Source: JBFLVU01 sp964589625
GTDB lineage: Bacteria; Acidobacteriota; UBA4820; DSQY01
Length of the DNA stretch: 64,000 nt
Direction: 5' to 3'
Assembly (NCBI GenBank): GCA_964589625.1
Contig: CAZPSH010000003.1
Location: forward strand, 62,001 to 126,000
Positions 8,293 through 16,437 of this stretch are shown here, piece after piece (position 1 is the stretch's first letter; every line of letters begins with the position of its first letter). Made by a program: the position numbers and the translations under genes. The notes below the pieces were generated by a model. The model searched no databases. It had not been told where the DNA came from and worked only from the letters and a program-made list of their open reading frames with translations.

Positions 8293-9597
8293 ATGAAGAG
8301 CGGAAGGCTTCCGGGGCGGAGGGTGGTCGTCGTGGACGGCTGCCGGACCCCCTTTCTCCGGTCGGGGACCGACTTCCTCGACCTCTCGGCCTACGATCTC
8401 GGACGGGCCGCGGTAGCGGGGCTCCTCCACCGGAACCCCATTGATCCCAAACAGGTGGACGCGCTCGTGATGGGAACGGTCCTCGCCGATCCGGACACGA
8501 GCAACGTGGCCCGGGAGGTGGGCCTGGCCTCCGGGCTTCCCTCCTCCTGTCCCGCGTACACCCTGACGGTGGCATGCGTTTCGGCCAACCTGGCCTTCGT
8601 GAACGCCGCCCACTTCATCGCCTCGGGCATGGCCGACGTGGTGATCGCGGGAGGGACGGAGACGCTCTCCGACGCGCCCATCCGCCTGAGCCGGCCCATG
8701 CGGAAGCGCCTCATGGGCGCCCAGAAGGTGAAGGGCCCCCTTGGGCTCCTTCGCCACTTCGCCGGCGCGAAACTCGGAGACTTGAAGCCCGCCGTGCCCG
8801 CCATCGCGGACTTCTCCACGGGGTTGTCCATGGGGCAGAACGGGGAGCGCCTGGCCAAGCGCCTGGGCGTGACCCGCGCGGACCAGGACGCCTACGCCCT
8901 GAACTCTCACCTGAGGGCCGCCAAGGCCAGGCAGGAGGGCCGCCTGGCCCGGCAGATCGTGCCCGTCATGGTCCCGGGCCGATTCCGGATCGTCCGGGAG
9001 GACAACGGGATCCGGGGCGACAGCACCCCCGAGAAGATGGGGAGCCTGAGCCCCGCCTTCGACCGCTCCTTTGGAAGCCTTACGGCGGCCAACTCTTCCT
9101 ACCTGACCGACGGCGCGTCGGCCGTCCTCCTCATGTCGGAGGAGAAGGCGAGGGAGCTCAAGGTCAGGCCCCTGGCGTCGCTCGTCTCCTACGGCTTCAC
9201 GGCCATGGATCCCCTGGACGAACTCCTTCTCGGCCCAGCCTTCGCCATCCCGCAGGCCCTGGACGGGGCGGGACTGACCCTGGACCAGATGGGGGTCGTG
9301 GAGATCCACGAGGCCTTCGCCGCCCAAATGGTGGCCAACTTGAAGCTCCTCGAGAGCGATTCCTTCGCGCGGGAGCGCCTCGGACGAGACCGGGCCGTGG
9401 GCCACGTGGACCCCGACCGCCTCAACGCCTGGGGCGGCTCCCTCTCCATCGGACACCCTTTCGGCGCCACGGGAGGGCGCCTGGTCACGACCTGCGTCCA
9501 GCGCATGCAAGAGGAGGGGGCCCGGTACGGGCTCGTCGCCGCCTGCGCGGCGGGAGCCATCGGGAACGCCCTGGTCTTCGAAAGGGCTGAGCCATGA
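8293..9597 (+). CDS. Acetyl-CoA acyltransferase (3-ketoacyl-CoA thiolase), FadI-like
   Basis: 434 residues, close to the length of FadI. It cleaves 3-ketoacyl-CoA with CoA to acetyl-CoA and a shortened acyl-CoA. The nucleophilic Cys95 lies in TVACVSANLA, His388 in GHPFGATG and the second catalytic Cys418 in AACAAGAIGNA. The thiolase half-domain order is complete. GGAGGGGAGG directly precedes the ATG. It is the first gene of the five-gene cluster under the promoter at 8200 and its end overlaps the next start by four bases (ATGA), indicating translational coupling with the FadJ-like gene. Confidence 0.92.
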   Translation: MKSGRLPGRRVVVVDGCRTPFLRSGTDFLDLSAYDLGRAAVAGLLHRNPIDPKQVDALVMGTVLADPDTSNVAREVGLASGLPSSCPAYTLTVACVSANLAFVNAAHFIASGMADVVIAGGTETLSDAPIRLSRPMRKRLMGAQKVKGPLGLLRHFAGAKLGDLKPAVPAIADFSTGLSMGQNGERLAKRLGVTRADQDAYALNSHLRAAKARQEGRLARQIVPVMVPGRFRIVREDNGIRGDSTPEKMGSLSPAFDRSFGSLTAANSSYLTDGASAVLLMSEEKARELKVRPLASLVSYGFTAMDPLDELLLGPAFAIPQALDGAGLTLDQMGVVEIHEAFAAQMVANLKLLESDSFARERLGRDRAVGHVDPDRLNAWGGSLSIGHPFGATGGRLVTTCVQRMQEEGARYGLVAACAAGAIGNALVFERAEP

Positions 9598-11714
9598 ATC
9601 CGGTCCGACTCGAAAAGCGCCTCGACGGGGTGGCGGTCCTGACCTTCGACAACCCGGCCGGCCCCCAGAACATCCTGTCCCGTAGCCTCTTCGGCCACTT
9701 CCGCTCGGCCATCGAGGAGGTCCTGGCCGACCCCCACGTGAAGGCGGCCGTCCTCGCCAGCGGCAAGAAGGACTTTTTGGCCGGCGCCGACCTCAGGGAT
9801 TTCCTTGCCTGCAAGACGCCCGAGGAGGGGGCCGCCCTCTCGGCCGAGGGCCACCTCCTCATGGATCTCGTGGCCAAGAGCCCCAAACCCTTCGTGGCGG
9901 CCATCCACGGCCAGGTCCTGGGGGGCGGCGTGGAGCTGGTCCTGTGCTGCACCTACCGGCTCGCCACGGACGACCCGACCACGGTCCTGGCCCTTCCCGA
10001 AGTGACCCTGGGGCTCCTCCCCGCCGCGGGCGGCACCCAGCGTCTTCCTCCCCTTGTGGGTCTGCCGGCGGCCCTGCCCATGATGCTCACGGGCCAGAGG
10101 ATCCGGAGCCGCAAGGCGCTGGGAATGGGGTTGGTAAACGCGGTGACCACCCCCGGCGGCCTCGTGGAGACGGCGGCCCAGGCCGCCCGCAGGCTGGCCG
10201 AAGGGAGCCTGCGCCCCGGCAGGAGGAAGCCCTCCCTGGTCGAGCGCCTCCTCTCCACTCCTCCCGGCCGGGCCTTCGTCCTGAAGAAGGCGCGCGAGTC
10301 GGTGCGCGCCAAGACCCGGGGCCTGTACCCGGCCCCCTTCGCCATCCTGGACTGCGTGGAGGAGGGCCTGAAGAGGGGACCGGAGGCGGGATTCCGGAAG
10401 GAGGAAGTCCTCTTCGGGGAACTCCTCGCGGGGGAGGCCGCCCGAGGCCTGTTGACCCTCTTCCTTCACATGACGGAGCTCAAGAAGCCCATCGACGACA
10501 CGGCGCCGCGTCCCGTGAAGCGGCTCGCCGTCCTGGGCGGCGGTTTCATGGGGGCGGGAGTGGCGTCGGTCTCCCTCAAGCGGTCCGCCGTCGTGGTGAA
10601 GGACGTCTCGGACGAAGTCCTCTCCCGGTGCGGGAAGAGCGTTTGGGAGGGCCTGTCCAAGCAGGTGAAGTCGGGGGCCATCACCCGTTTCGAGCGGGAC
10701 CGGCTCTGGGCGCGGCTCACGCCGAGCCTGGACTATGAGGCCATCCGCCACGCGGACCTCGTGGTGGAGGCGGTCTTCGAAGACCTTGCCCTGAAGCGGA
10801 AGGTTCTGGCGGAGACGGAGGCCGCCGTTTCCGATTCCTGCGTCTTCGCCTCCAACACGTCGGCCCTGCCCATCTCCGCCATTGCGGCACAGGCCCTCCG
10901 CCCCGAACGTGTACTCGGAATGCACTACTTCTCGCCCGTTCCCAAGATGCCCTTGCTCGAGATCGTGCGCGCCGAGAAGACCTCCCGCGAAGCCCTCGCC
11001 ACGGCCCGCGCCTTCGGTGTCTCCCAGGGCAAGACCTGCATCGTCGTGAAGGACGGCCCGGGCTTCTACACGACCCGCGTCCTTTCTCCCTTCCTGAACG
11101 AGGCCATGGTCCTGCTCGAGGAGGGTGCCCGAGTGGAAGCGGTGGACCGGGCCCTGAAGGACTTCGGCTATCCCGTGGGACCCGTGGCGCTCCTCGACGA
11201 AGTGGGGATCGACGTGGGCGCCCACGTGGCCAAGGATTTCGGCGACACCTTCAAGGACCGCGGGCTCTCCTCCAGCGAGGCCCTGCCCAAGCTCTTTGCC
11301 GCCGGGTATCAGGGCCGGAAGAACGGGAAGGGCTTCTACGCCTACGGGCGCCGGAGGCGGGGCCCCAAGCCCGTGAACGAGGCCGTGTACGCCCTACTCG
11401 GGGGCAGGCCGAGGCAGGATTTCCCCGCCCTGGAGATGGCCGAGCGGCTCGTCTTCCTCATGGTGAACGAGGCCGTGTGGTGCCTCCAGGAGGAGGTGCT
11501 CGCGTGCCCGCGGGACGGGGACGTGGGCGGGATACTCGGGTTGGGGTTCCCGCCGTTCCGGGGAGGGCCCTTCCGCTACCTCGACACCCTGGGCGCAGGC
11601 GAGGTCGTGCGGCGCATGGAAGCGTACGCGGGGCGCCTGGGGCCGCGCTTTCGTCCCGCCCCCCTTCTTGAGGAGGTGGCGCGGAAGGGGAGGAAGTTCT
11701 ACGCTCCGGGATAG
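9594..11714 (+). CDS. Fatty oxidation complex alpha subunit (enoyl-CoA hydratase / 3-hydroxyacyl-CoA dehydrogenase), FadJ-like
   Basis: 706 residues, two enzymes in one chain. The N-terminal crotonase domain (about 1-190) has the two catalytic glutamates E114 (GGGVELVL) and E136 (LPEVTLG). A linker leads to the NAD-binding domain near 308 with GGGFMGAG, then the HAD active-site region MHYFSPVPKMPLLEIV and DGPGFYTTR, and a C-terminal HAD domain duplication. It hydrates 2-enoyl-CoA and oxidises the L-3-hydroxyacyl-CoA. With the upstream thiolase it should form a trifunctional-type complex. Start overlaps the thiolase stop. Confidence 0.93.
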   Translation: MNPVRLEKRLDGVAVLTFDNPAGPQNILSRSLFGHFRSAIEEVLADPHVKAAVLASGKKDFLAGADLRDFLACKTPEEGAALSAEGHLLMDLVAKSPKPFVAAIHGQVLGGGVELVLCCTYRLATDDPTTVLALPEVTLGLLPAAGGTQRLPPLVGLPAALPMMLTGQRIRSRKALGMGLVNAVTTPGGLVETAAQAARRLAEGSLRPGRRKPSLVERLLSTPPGRAFVLKKARESVRAKTRGLYPAPFAILDCVEEGLKRGPEAGFRKEEVLFGELLAGEAARGLLTLFLHMTELKKPIDDTAPRPVKRLAVLGGGFMGAGVASVSLKRSAVVVKDVSDEVLSRCGKSVWEGLSKQVKSGAITRFERDRLWARLTPSLDYEAIRHADLVVEAVFEDLALKRKVLAETEAAVSDSCVFASNTSALPISAIAAQALRPERVLGMHYFSPVPKMPLLEIVRAEKTSREALATARAFGVSQGKTCIVVKDGPGFYTTRVLSPFLNEAMVLLEEGARVEAVDRALKDFGYPVGPVALLDEVGIDVGAHVAKDFGDTFKDRGLSSSEALPKLFAAGYQGRKNGKGFYAYGRRRRGPKPVNEAVYALLGGRPRQDFPALEMAERLVFLMVNEAVWCLQEEVLACPRDGDVGGILGLGFPPFRGGPFRYLDTLGAGEVVRRMEAYAGRLGPRFRPAPLLEEVARKGRKFYAPG

Positions 11715-11753
11715 GGCGGGCCGCCTCCCGCGCGGGGGGGGCCGGGGGTCTTC

Positions 11754-13547
11754 ATGGGATACGAGAACTTCGTGCAGGTGATGCTCGACCGCTTCCGGGA
11801 GCGGTCGGGGAAGCCCTGCATGCGGTTCTTTCGGGACGGGGCGTGGAGGGCCCTCACCTACGCGGATGTGGAGGCGCGCGTCCGGTCCATCTCCGCGGCG
11901 CTCGTGGGGGCCGGACTGCGTCCCGGTGACCGCGCCGCCATCTTCTCCAGGAACCGCCCCGAATGGGCTCTGTGCGACCTGGCGATCTTCTTTTCCGGCG
12001 GGGTCGTGGCGCCCGTCCACGCGGACCTGAAGAGCGAGGAGGCGGCCTACGTCCTGCGCCACTCGGACTCCCGCGTCGTCTTCGTGGAAGGCGAGAAGGA
12101 GTTGGAGAAGGTCCTTTCGGCGAGAGGAAGCCTTCCCCTTCTGGAGCGAGCCGTCGTGTTCGATCCGGTCTCTGGCGGCGACGGCTTCGCCTTACCGCTG
12201 TCGGCCTTCGAAGCCACGGGCGACCCCGCCGCGGGAACGAAGAGGATCGAGCAGAGCGCCCTCGCGCCTTCCTCCACCCCGCTCACGCTGGTCTACACGA
12301 GCGGGACGACGGGGGACCCCAAGGCCGCCATCATGACCCACGGAAATGCCGTGGGCGTGGTGGAGGCCGTATTGGCCGCCGTGGGTCCGGCCTACTTCCT
12401 GGACCTGAACCTCAGCTTTCTGCCGCTGGCCCACTCCCTGGAGCGGGTGGCCGGACACTTCACGCCCCTCTACCTGGGAGGCACCATCGCCTATTCCCGG
12501 GGTCCCGAGTTCCTGGTGGAGGACTTCGCGGCGGTCCGGCCCGAATACGCCATCGCCGTGCCGCGCTTTTTCGAGAAGGTCCACGACCGGATCCAGTCAC
12601 AGATCGCGTCCGGGCCCGCATGGAAAGGGCGGCTAGCCCGGTGGGCGTTGGAGGCGGGACGGGAGCGGAGCCTCCGCCTGGAGGCAGGAAGGCCGCTTCC
12701 GCCGGGCCTGCGCCTGCGATGCGCAGTGGCGGACCTCCTGGTCTTTTCAAAGATCCGGCGGCGCCTCGGGGGTCGCCTGAGGTACTTCATTTCAGGGGGG
12801 GCGCCCCTGGCGGCGGACCTGGCGCGCTTTTTCCACGCCGCGGGGATCCTCGTCTGCGAGGGCTACGGCGCCACGGAGACCTCCGCCCCCGCCACGTGCA
12901 ACACGCCCGAGGCCTGCCGCTTCGGCACGGTGGGCCAGCCCCTTCCGGGAGTGGAAATCCGCCTTGAGGAGGACGGCGAGGTCCTGATCCGGGGCCCCAA
13001 CGTCTTCGCCGGGTACTTCAAGGACCCGGCGGCCACCGCCGCCGCGTTCACTCCCGACGGTTTCTACCGGACGGGGGACGTGGGGGAGATGGACGCCGAC
13101 GGCTTCCTGAGAATCACGGACCGCAAGAAGGAGTTGATCATCACGGCCTCCGGGGAGAACATCGCTCCCACGAAGCTCGAGAACCTTCTCAAGGCCCGGC
13201 CCGGGATCTCCAGCGCCCTCGTCCACTGCGACCGCCGGCCCTACGTGGTGGCCCTCCTGACCCTGGACCGGCCCGCCCTGGACGGAGTGCGCCCCGGCCT
13301 TTCCTCGGCCCCTCTCGACGCCCCCGAGCTCCTCTCCCACGTGCGGGCCCAGGTGGACGCCGTGAATGCGTCCCTGTCGAGGGTCGAGCAGATCAAGGTC
13401 TACCGCGTCCTGGAGGAGGATTTTTCGGCCGAGGGTGGCACCATGACCCTCACCTTCAAGCTCAAGCGGCGCGTCATCGAAGCGCGGTACCGGCAGGTCT
13501 TCGAGGAGATGTACCTCGGCCACGTGGGCCGCACGGGAGGGCTGTAG
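11754..13547 (+). CDS. Long-chain acyl-CoA synthetase (AMP-forming)
   Basis: 597 residues of the ANL superfamily. The P-loop-like motif YTSGTTGDPKAA is near residue 180, GYGATETS near 370, and the hinge YRTGDVGEMDADG followed by DRKKELI near 440-460. Length and the SFLPLAHSLERV segment match FadD15-type long-chain ligases. It activates fatty acids with ATP and CoA to supply the operon. No membrane segment or signal is obvious. ATG at 11754 gives the expected N terminus; the ribosome site is a weak G-rich run. It lies 39 bp after the FadJ-like gene and 21 bp before the dehydrogenase. Confidence 0.9.
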   Translation: MGYENFVQVMLDRFRERSGKPCMRFFRDGAWRALTYADVEARVRSISAALVGAGLRPGDRAAIFSRNRPEWALCDLAIFFSGGVVAPVHADLKSEEAAYVLRHSDSRVVFVEGEKELEKVLSARGSLPLLERAVVFDPVSGGDGFALPLSAFEATGDPAAGTKRIEQSALAPSSTPLTLVYTSGTTGDPKAAIMTHGNAVGVVEAVLAAVGPAYFLDLNLSFLPLAHSLERVAGHFTPLYLGGTIAYSRGPEFLVEDFAAVRPEYAIAVPRFFEKVHDRIQSQIASGPAWKGRLARWALEAGRERSLRLEAGRPLPPGLRLRCAVADLLVFSKIRRRLGGRLRYFISGGAPLAADLARFFHAAGILVCEGYGATETSAPATCNTPEACRFGTVGQPLPGVEIRLEEDGEVLIRGPNVFAGYFKDPAATAAAFTPDGFYRTGDVGEMDADGFLRITDRKKELIITASGENIAPTKLENLLKARPGISSALVHCDRRPYVVALLTLDRPALDGVRPGLSSAPLDAPELLSHVRAQVDAVNASLSRVEQIKVYRVLEEDFSAEGGTMTLTFKLKRRVIEARYRQVFEEMYLGHVGRTGGL

Positions 13548-13568
13548 GATGAAAAGCGGAGGAGGATC

Positions 13569-15149
13569 GTGAGCGGCCCCCCCTGGACTCCCGAACACGA
13601 GGCCTTCCGCAGGGCCGTGAGGTCATTCCTGGAAAGGGAGGTGGCCCCCCACGCGGACGATTGGGAGGCCGCGGGCCGCATTCCGAGGGAGGTCTTCCGT
13701 CGGATGGGGGATCTGGGCTTTCTGGGCATCACGGCGCCCGAGGCGTACGGCGGTGCGGGCGCCGATGTCTTCATGGCCATCGCGTTTCTCGAGGAACTGC
13801 CGCGTTCCCGCATGGGGGGCTTCTGCGCCTCCGTGTCCGTTCAGCAGTTCATGGCCACGGCCCACATCGCCGCGGCGGGGAGCGAGGCCCTCAAGAGGCG
13901 CTACTGGGAGCCCTCCGTCCGGGGGGACAAGGTGGGCGCCCTGGCCATCACCGAGCCCGACGCGGGTTCCGACGTGGCTTCCATCCGGACGCGGGCGGTC
14001 CGGGAGGGAGACGCCTACGTGGTGAACGGCTCCAAGACCTTCATCACCAACGGGGCGGAGGGGGATTTTTGCACGCTGGCCGTTCGTACCGGGGGAGAGG
14101 GCGCCGAGGGGATCAGCCTCCTCGTCGTGGACGCGGACACGCCCGGGGCGACCGTTTCACGCCGTCTGAAGAAGATGGGCTGGCACGCCTCCGACACGGC
14201 CGAACTGGCCTTTCAGGACGCGCGGGTGCCGGCCGAAAACCTCGTGGGGGAGGAAGGACAGGGCTTCGGGCTCATCGTCGGGGCCTTCGCCCTGGAGCGC
14301 CTGTGCGCGGCCGCCATCGCCGTGGGCAGCGCGGACCTCGCCCTGGAGGAGACCCTCGCCTACATGAAGAGCCGCACCGCCTTCGGGCGTCCGTTGACGC
14401 GCTTTCAGGCTCTCACCCACCGGTTGGCGGACCTCGCCGCCGAACTCGAGGCGGCCCGCCACCTCACGCACCACTGCGCCGGCCTCATCGGCGAGGGCCG
14501 CCCCGCCGTCGCCGAGGCGGCCATGGCCAAGCTGGTGGCCACGGAGCTTTCCGTCCGAATGGCGGACGCCTGCCTCCAGTGCTACGGAGGCTACGGTTTC
14601 ATGGAGGAGTACCCGCTCGCGCGCTTTTTCCGGGATGCCCGCGCCGCCACCCTCGCGGGAGGAACCTCCGAAATCATGCGAGAAATCGTAGCCCGATCGC
14701 TCGTCGAACGCGCCGGAGAAAAGGAGCACCCACCGGCTCCGGCCGCCCCGTCTTCCAGAAGGAGTGAACCCGCCATGGACCCGTCCGAAAAGCCCGCCGC
14801 CGAAACCCCGCCCTCCGCCGAAGCCTGGACCGTGGAGCGCATCGCCCGATCCCTGCCCGGACGCCTGCGCGCCGACAAGGTCGAAGGCTGGAAGAGCGTT
14901 TTCCACTACCGGCTCAAGAACTCGGAGCGCCCCGACTGGACCGTTCGCATCGAGAACGGCGCGTGCACGGTGGAGGAGGGCCTCGGAGGCACCCCGGACT
15001 GCATCGTCGAGATGAAGGAGGAGACCTTCCTCGCCATCGAAACCGGAAAGATGAACCCGCAGACGGCCTTTCTCATGGGCCGGGTGCGCGTCACCAACCT
15101 GACGGAGATGATGCAGTTCATCAAGGCCTTTCGGCCCCTTGAGGGGTGA
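13569..15149 (+). CDS. Acyl-CoA dehydrogenase fused to a C-terminal SCP2 lipid-carrier domain
   Basis: 526 residues in one uninterrupted frame. Residues 1-380 are an acyl-CoA dehydrogenase: LGITAPEAYGGAGAD, ITEPDAGSDVAS, TFGRP-like TAFGRPL and QCYGGYGFMEEYPLARF. The YEGT glutamate is Gly here (LAGGTSEIM), so the base is probably the Glu of FALERL, as in long-chain and isovaleryl-CoA enzymes. After a Pro/Ala/Glu linker (about 380-430) a complete SCP-2 domain follows (LPGRLRADKVEGWKSVFHYR to TEMMQFIKAF). GTG at 13569 has GGAGGAGG before it. An internal ATG at 14775 is preceded by AGAAGGAG, so a free SCP2 protein could also be made. The carrier domain may present long acyl-CoA to the enzyme (inference). 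Confidence 0.88.
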   Translation: MSGPPWTPEHEAFRRAVRSFLEREVAPHADDWEAAGRIPREVFRRMGDLGFLGITAPEAYGGAGADVFMAIAFLEELPRSRMGGFCASVSVQQFMATAHIAAAGSEALKRRYWEPSVRGDKVGALAITEPDAGSDVASIRTRAVREGDAYVVNGSKTFITNGAEGDFCTLAVRTGGEGAEGISLLVVDADTPGATVSRRLKKMGWHASDTAELAFQDARVPAENLVGEEGQGFGLIVGAFALERLCAAAIAVGSADLALEETLAYMKSRTAFGRPLTRFQALTHRLADLAAELEAARHLTHHCAGLIGEGRPAVAEAAMAKLVATELSVRMADACLQCYGGYGFMEEYPLARFFRDARAATLAGGTSEIMREIVARSLVERAGEKEHPPAPAAPSSRRSEPAMDPSEKPAAETPPSAEAWTVERIARSLPGRLRADKVEGWKSVFHYRLKNSERPDWTVRIENGACTVEEGLGGTPDCIVEMKEETFLAIETGKMNPQTAFLMGRVRVTNLTEMMQFIKAFRPLEG

Positions 15150-15216
15150 TCGAAGGAGAGGGAGAAGACCGAGGGGGGGCAATGGGCGGCATCCTGGAAC
15201 GGGCAGGGAGGAGACG

Positions 15217-16287
15217 ATGGAAGGACCCTTGACGGGGACCGTGATCGTGGACGCCTCGCGCATGCTTCCCGGGGCCGTCCTCGACCGCCTGGCCTTGGAC
15301 TTGGGCGCCACCGTGGTCAAAGTGGAGGACCCCGCCGCGGGGGACCCCCTGCGCCACGCCCCGCCCCTCGACCCGGAGAGCGGCGTCGGGGCGGCCTTCG
15401 CGTCCCTGTGCCGAGGGGCCGAGTCCGTCTGCCTGGACCTGCGGGAGGAGGCGGGGGCCGCGTCCCTCAGGAGGCTGTGCCGCCACGCCGACGTCCTGGT
15501 GGAGAGCTTCCGGCCGGGGACGATGGAAGGCTGGGGACTGGGGTGGGAGAGGGTGCGGGCAGTGAATCCCCGGCTCCTCTACCTCTCCCTGTCCGGGTAC
15601 GGCCACTCGGGCCCCGACCGAGAGGCCGTGGGCCACGACTTGAACTTCACCGCCGCCTCGGGGCTCCTCTCCCTCCTGCCGAGCGGGATGCCCCGCGTTC
15701 CCCTCTCGGACATCGCGGGCGGCGTCCTGGGTTTCACGGCGCTCCTGGCGGCGCTCCTGGAACGCGGCCGCACCGGAAGGGGCCGCTTCCTCGATCAGCC
15801 CCTTTCCGCCGCCGCCGCGCCTTTCCTGGCCTGGCCCTTGGCGGACCTCGCGGCGGGAGGCGGCGGCCTCGGAGAGGACATGCTTTCGGGGCGGTGTCCC
15901 GCGTACCGCCTCTACGCCGGCTCCGACGGGCGCGAGGTCGCGGTCTGTTGCCTGGAGCCCAAGTTCTGGGAGGCCTTCCTCCAGGAGGTGGACCTTCCCG
16001 ACCTCGCCGGAGCCGCCCTGGAACGGGGGGAGGCCGGCGAAGCCGCCGCCGCCCGCATCGCTCAGGTCCTCGCGCGAAGGCCCTCCGCCTGGTGGACCGA
16101 GCGTTTCCGCGTCCTGGGGCTCCCCGTTTCCCCGGTGCGCGACCTGCAGGCCGTCCGGTGCCTCGCCCTGGCCTCCGGGTCCGGGGACGGTTTTCCGTTC
16201 CCGCCCCTCCTCGCCTCCTTTGGGCGCGGCCGCGCAGGAGCCGTGCCCCGCCTCGGGGAGCACACGCGGAACCTGCCGGATCTCTGA
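15217..16287 (+). CDS. Family III CoA-transferase (CaiB/BaiF, alpha-methylacyl-CoA racemase-like)
   Basis: 356 residues. GTVIVDASRMLPGAVLDRLALDLGA is represented by the family's N-terminal Rossmann segment; then SFRPGTMEGWGLGW, LSLSGYGHSGPD and GHDLNFTAASGLL, where the Asp of HDLNF matches the active-site Asp of the family. Length resembles alpha-methylacyl-CoA racemase more than formyl-CoA transferase (about 430). Racemisation of branched acyl-CoA before oxidation is the most likely role given its place at the end of a beta-oxidation operon, but CoA transfer cannot be excluded. ATG at 15217 follows GGGAGGAG. It begins 67 bp after the dehydrogenase-SCP2 gene. Confidence 0.85.
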   Translation: MEGPLTGTVIVDASRMLPGAVLDRLALDLGATVVKVEDPAAGDPLRHAPPLDPESGVGAAFASLCRGAESVCLDLREEAGAASLRRLCRHADVLVESFRPGTMEGWGLGWERVRAVNPRLLYLSLSGYGHSGPDREAVGHDLNFTAASGLLSLLPSGMPRVPLSDIAGGVLGFTALLAALLERGRTGRGRFLDQPLSAAAAPFLAWPLADLAAGGGGLGEDMLSGRCPAYRLYAGSDGREVAVCCLEPKFWEAFLQEVDLPDLAGAALERGEAGEAAAARIAQVLARRPSAWWTERFRVLGLPVSPVRDLQAVRCLALASGSGDGFPFPPLLASFGRGRAGAVPRLGEHTRNLPDL

Positions 16288-16437
16288 TCGGATCCCTTTC
16301 ACGGCTTGATGCCCTGGGGATGCAGGCTCCTCGGATTGACCCAAGGGACCGTTTCCCGCTACAGTCCGCGTGTGGAGCCAACGCATCGGGAGGCGGGGAC
16401 CGAGGGCTGGGGTGTCGTGCTGTCGGAGGTGGCGGCT

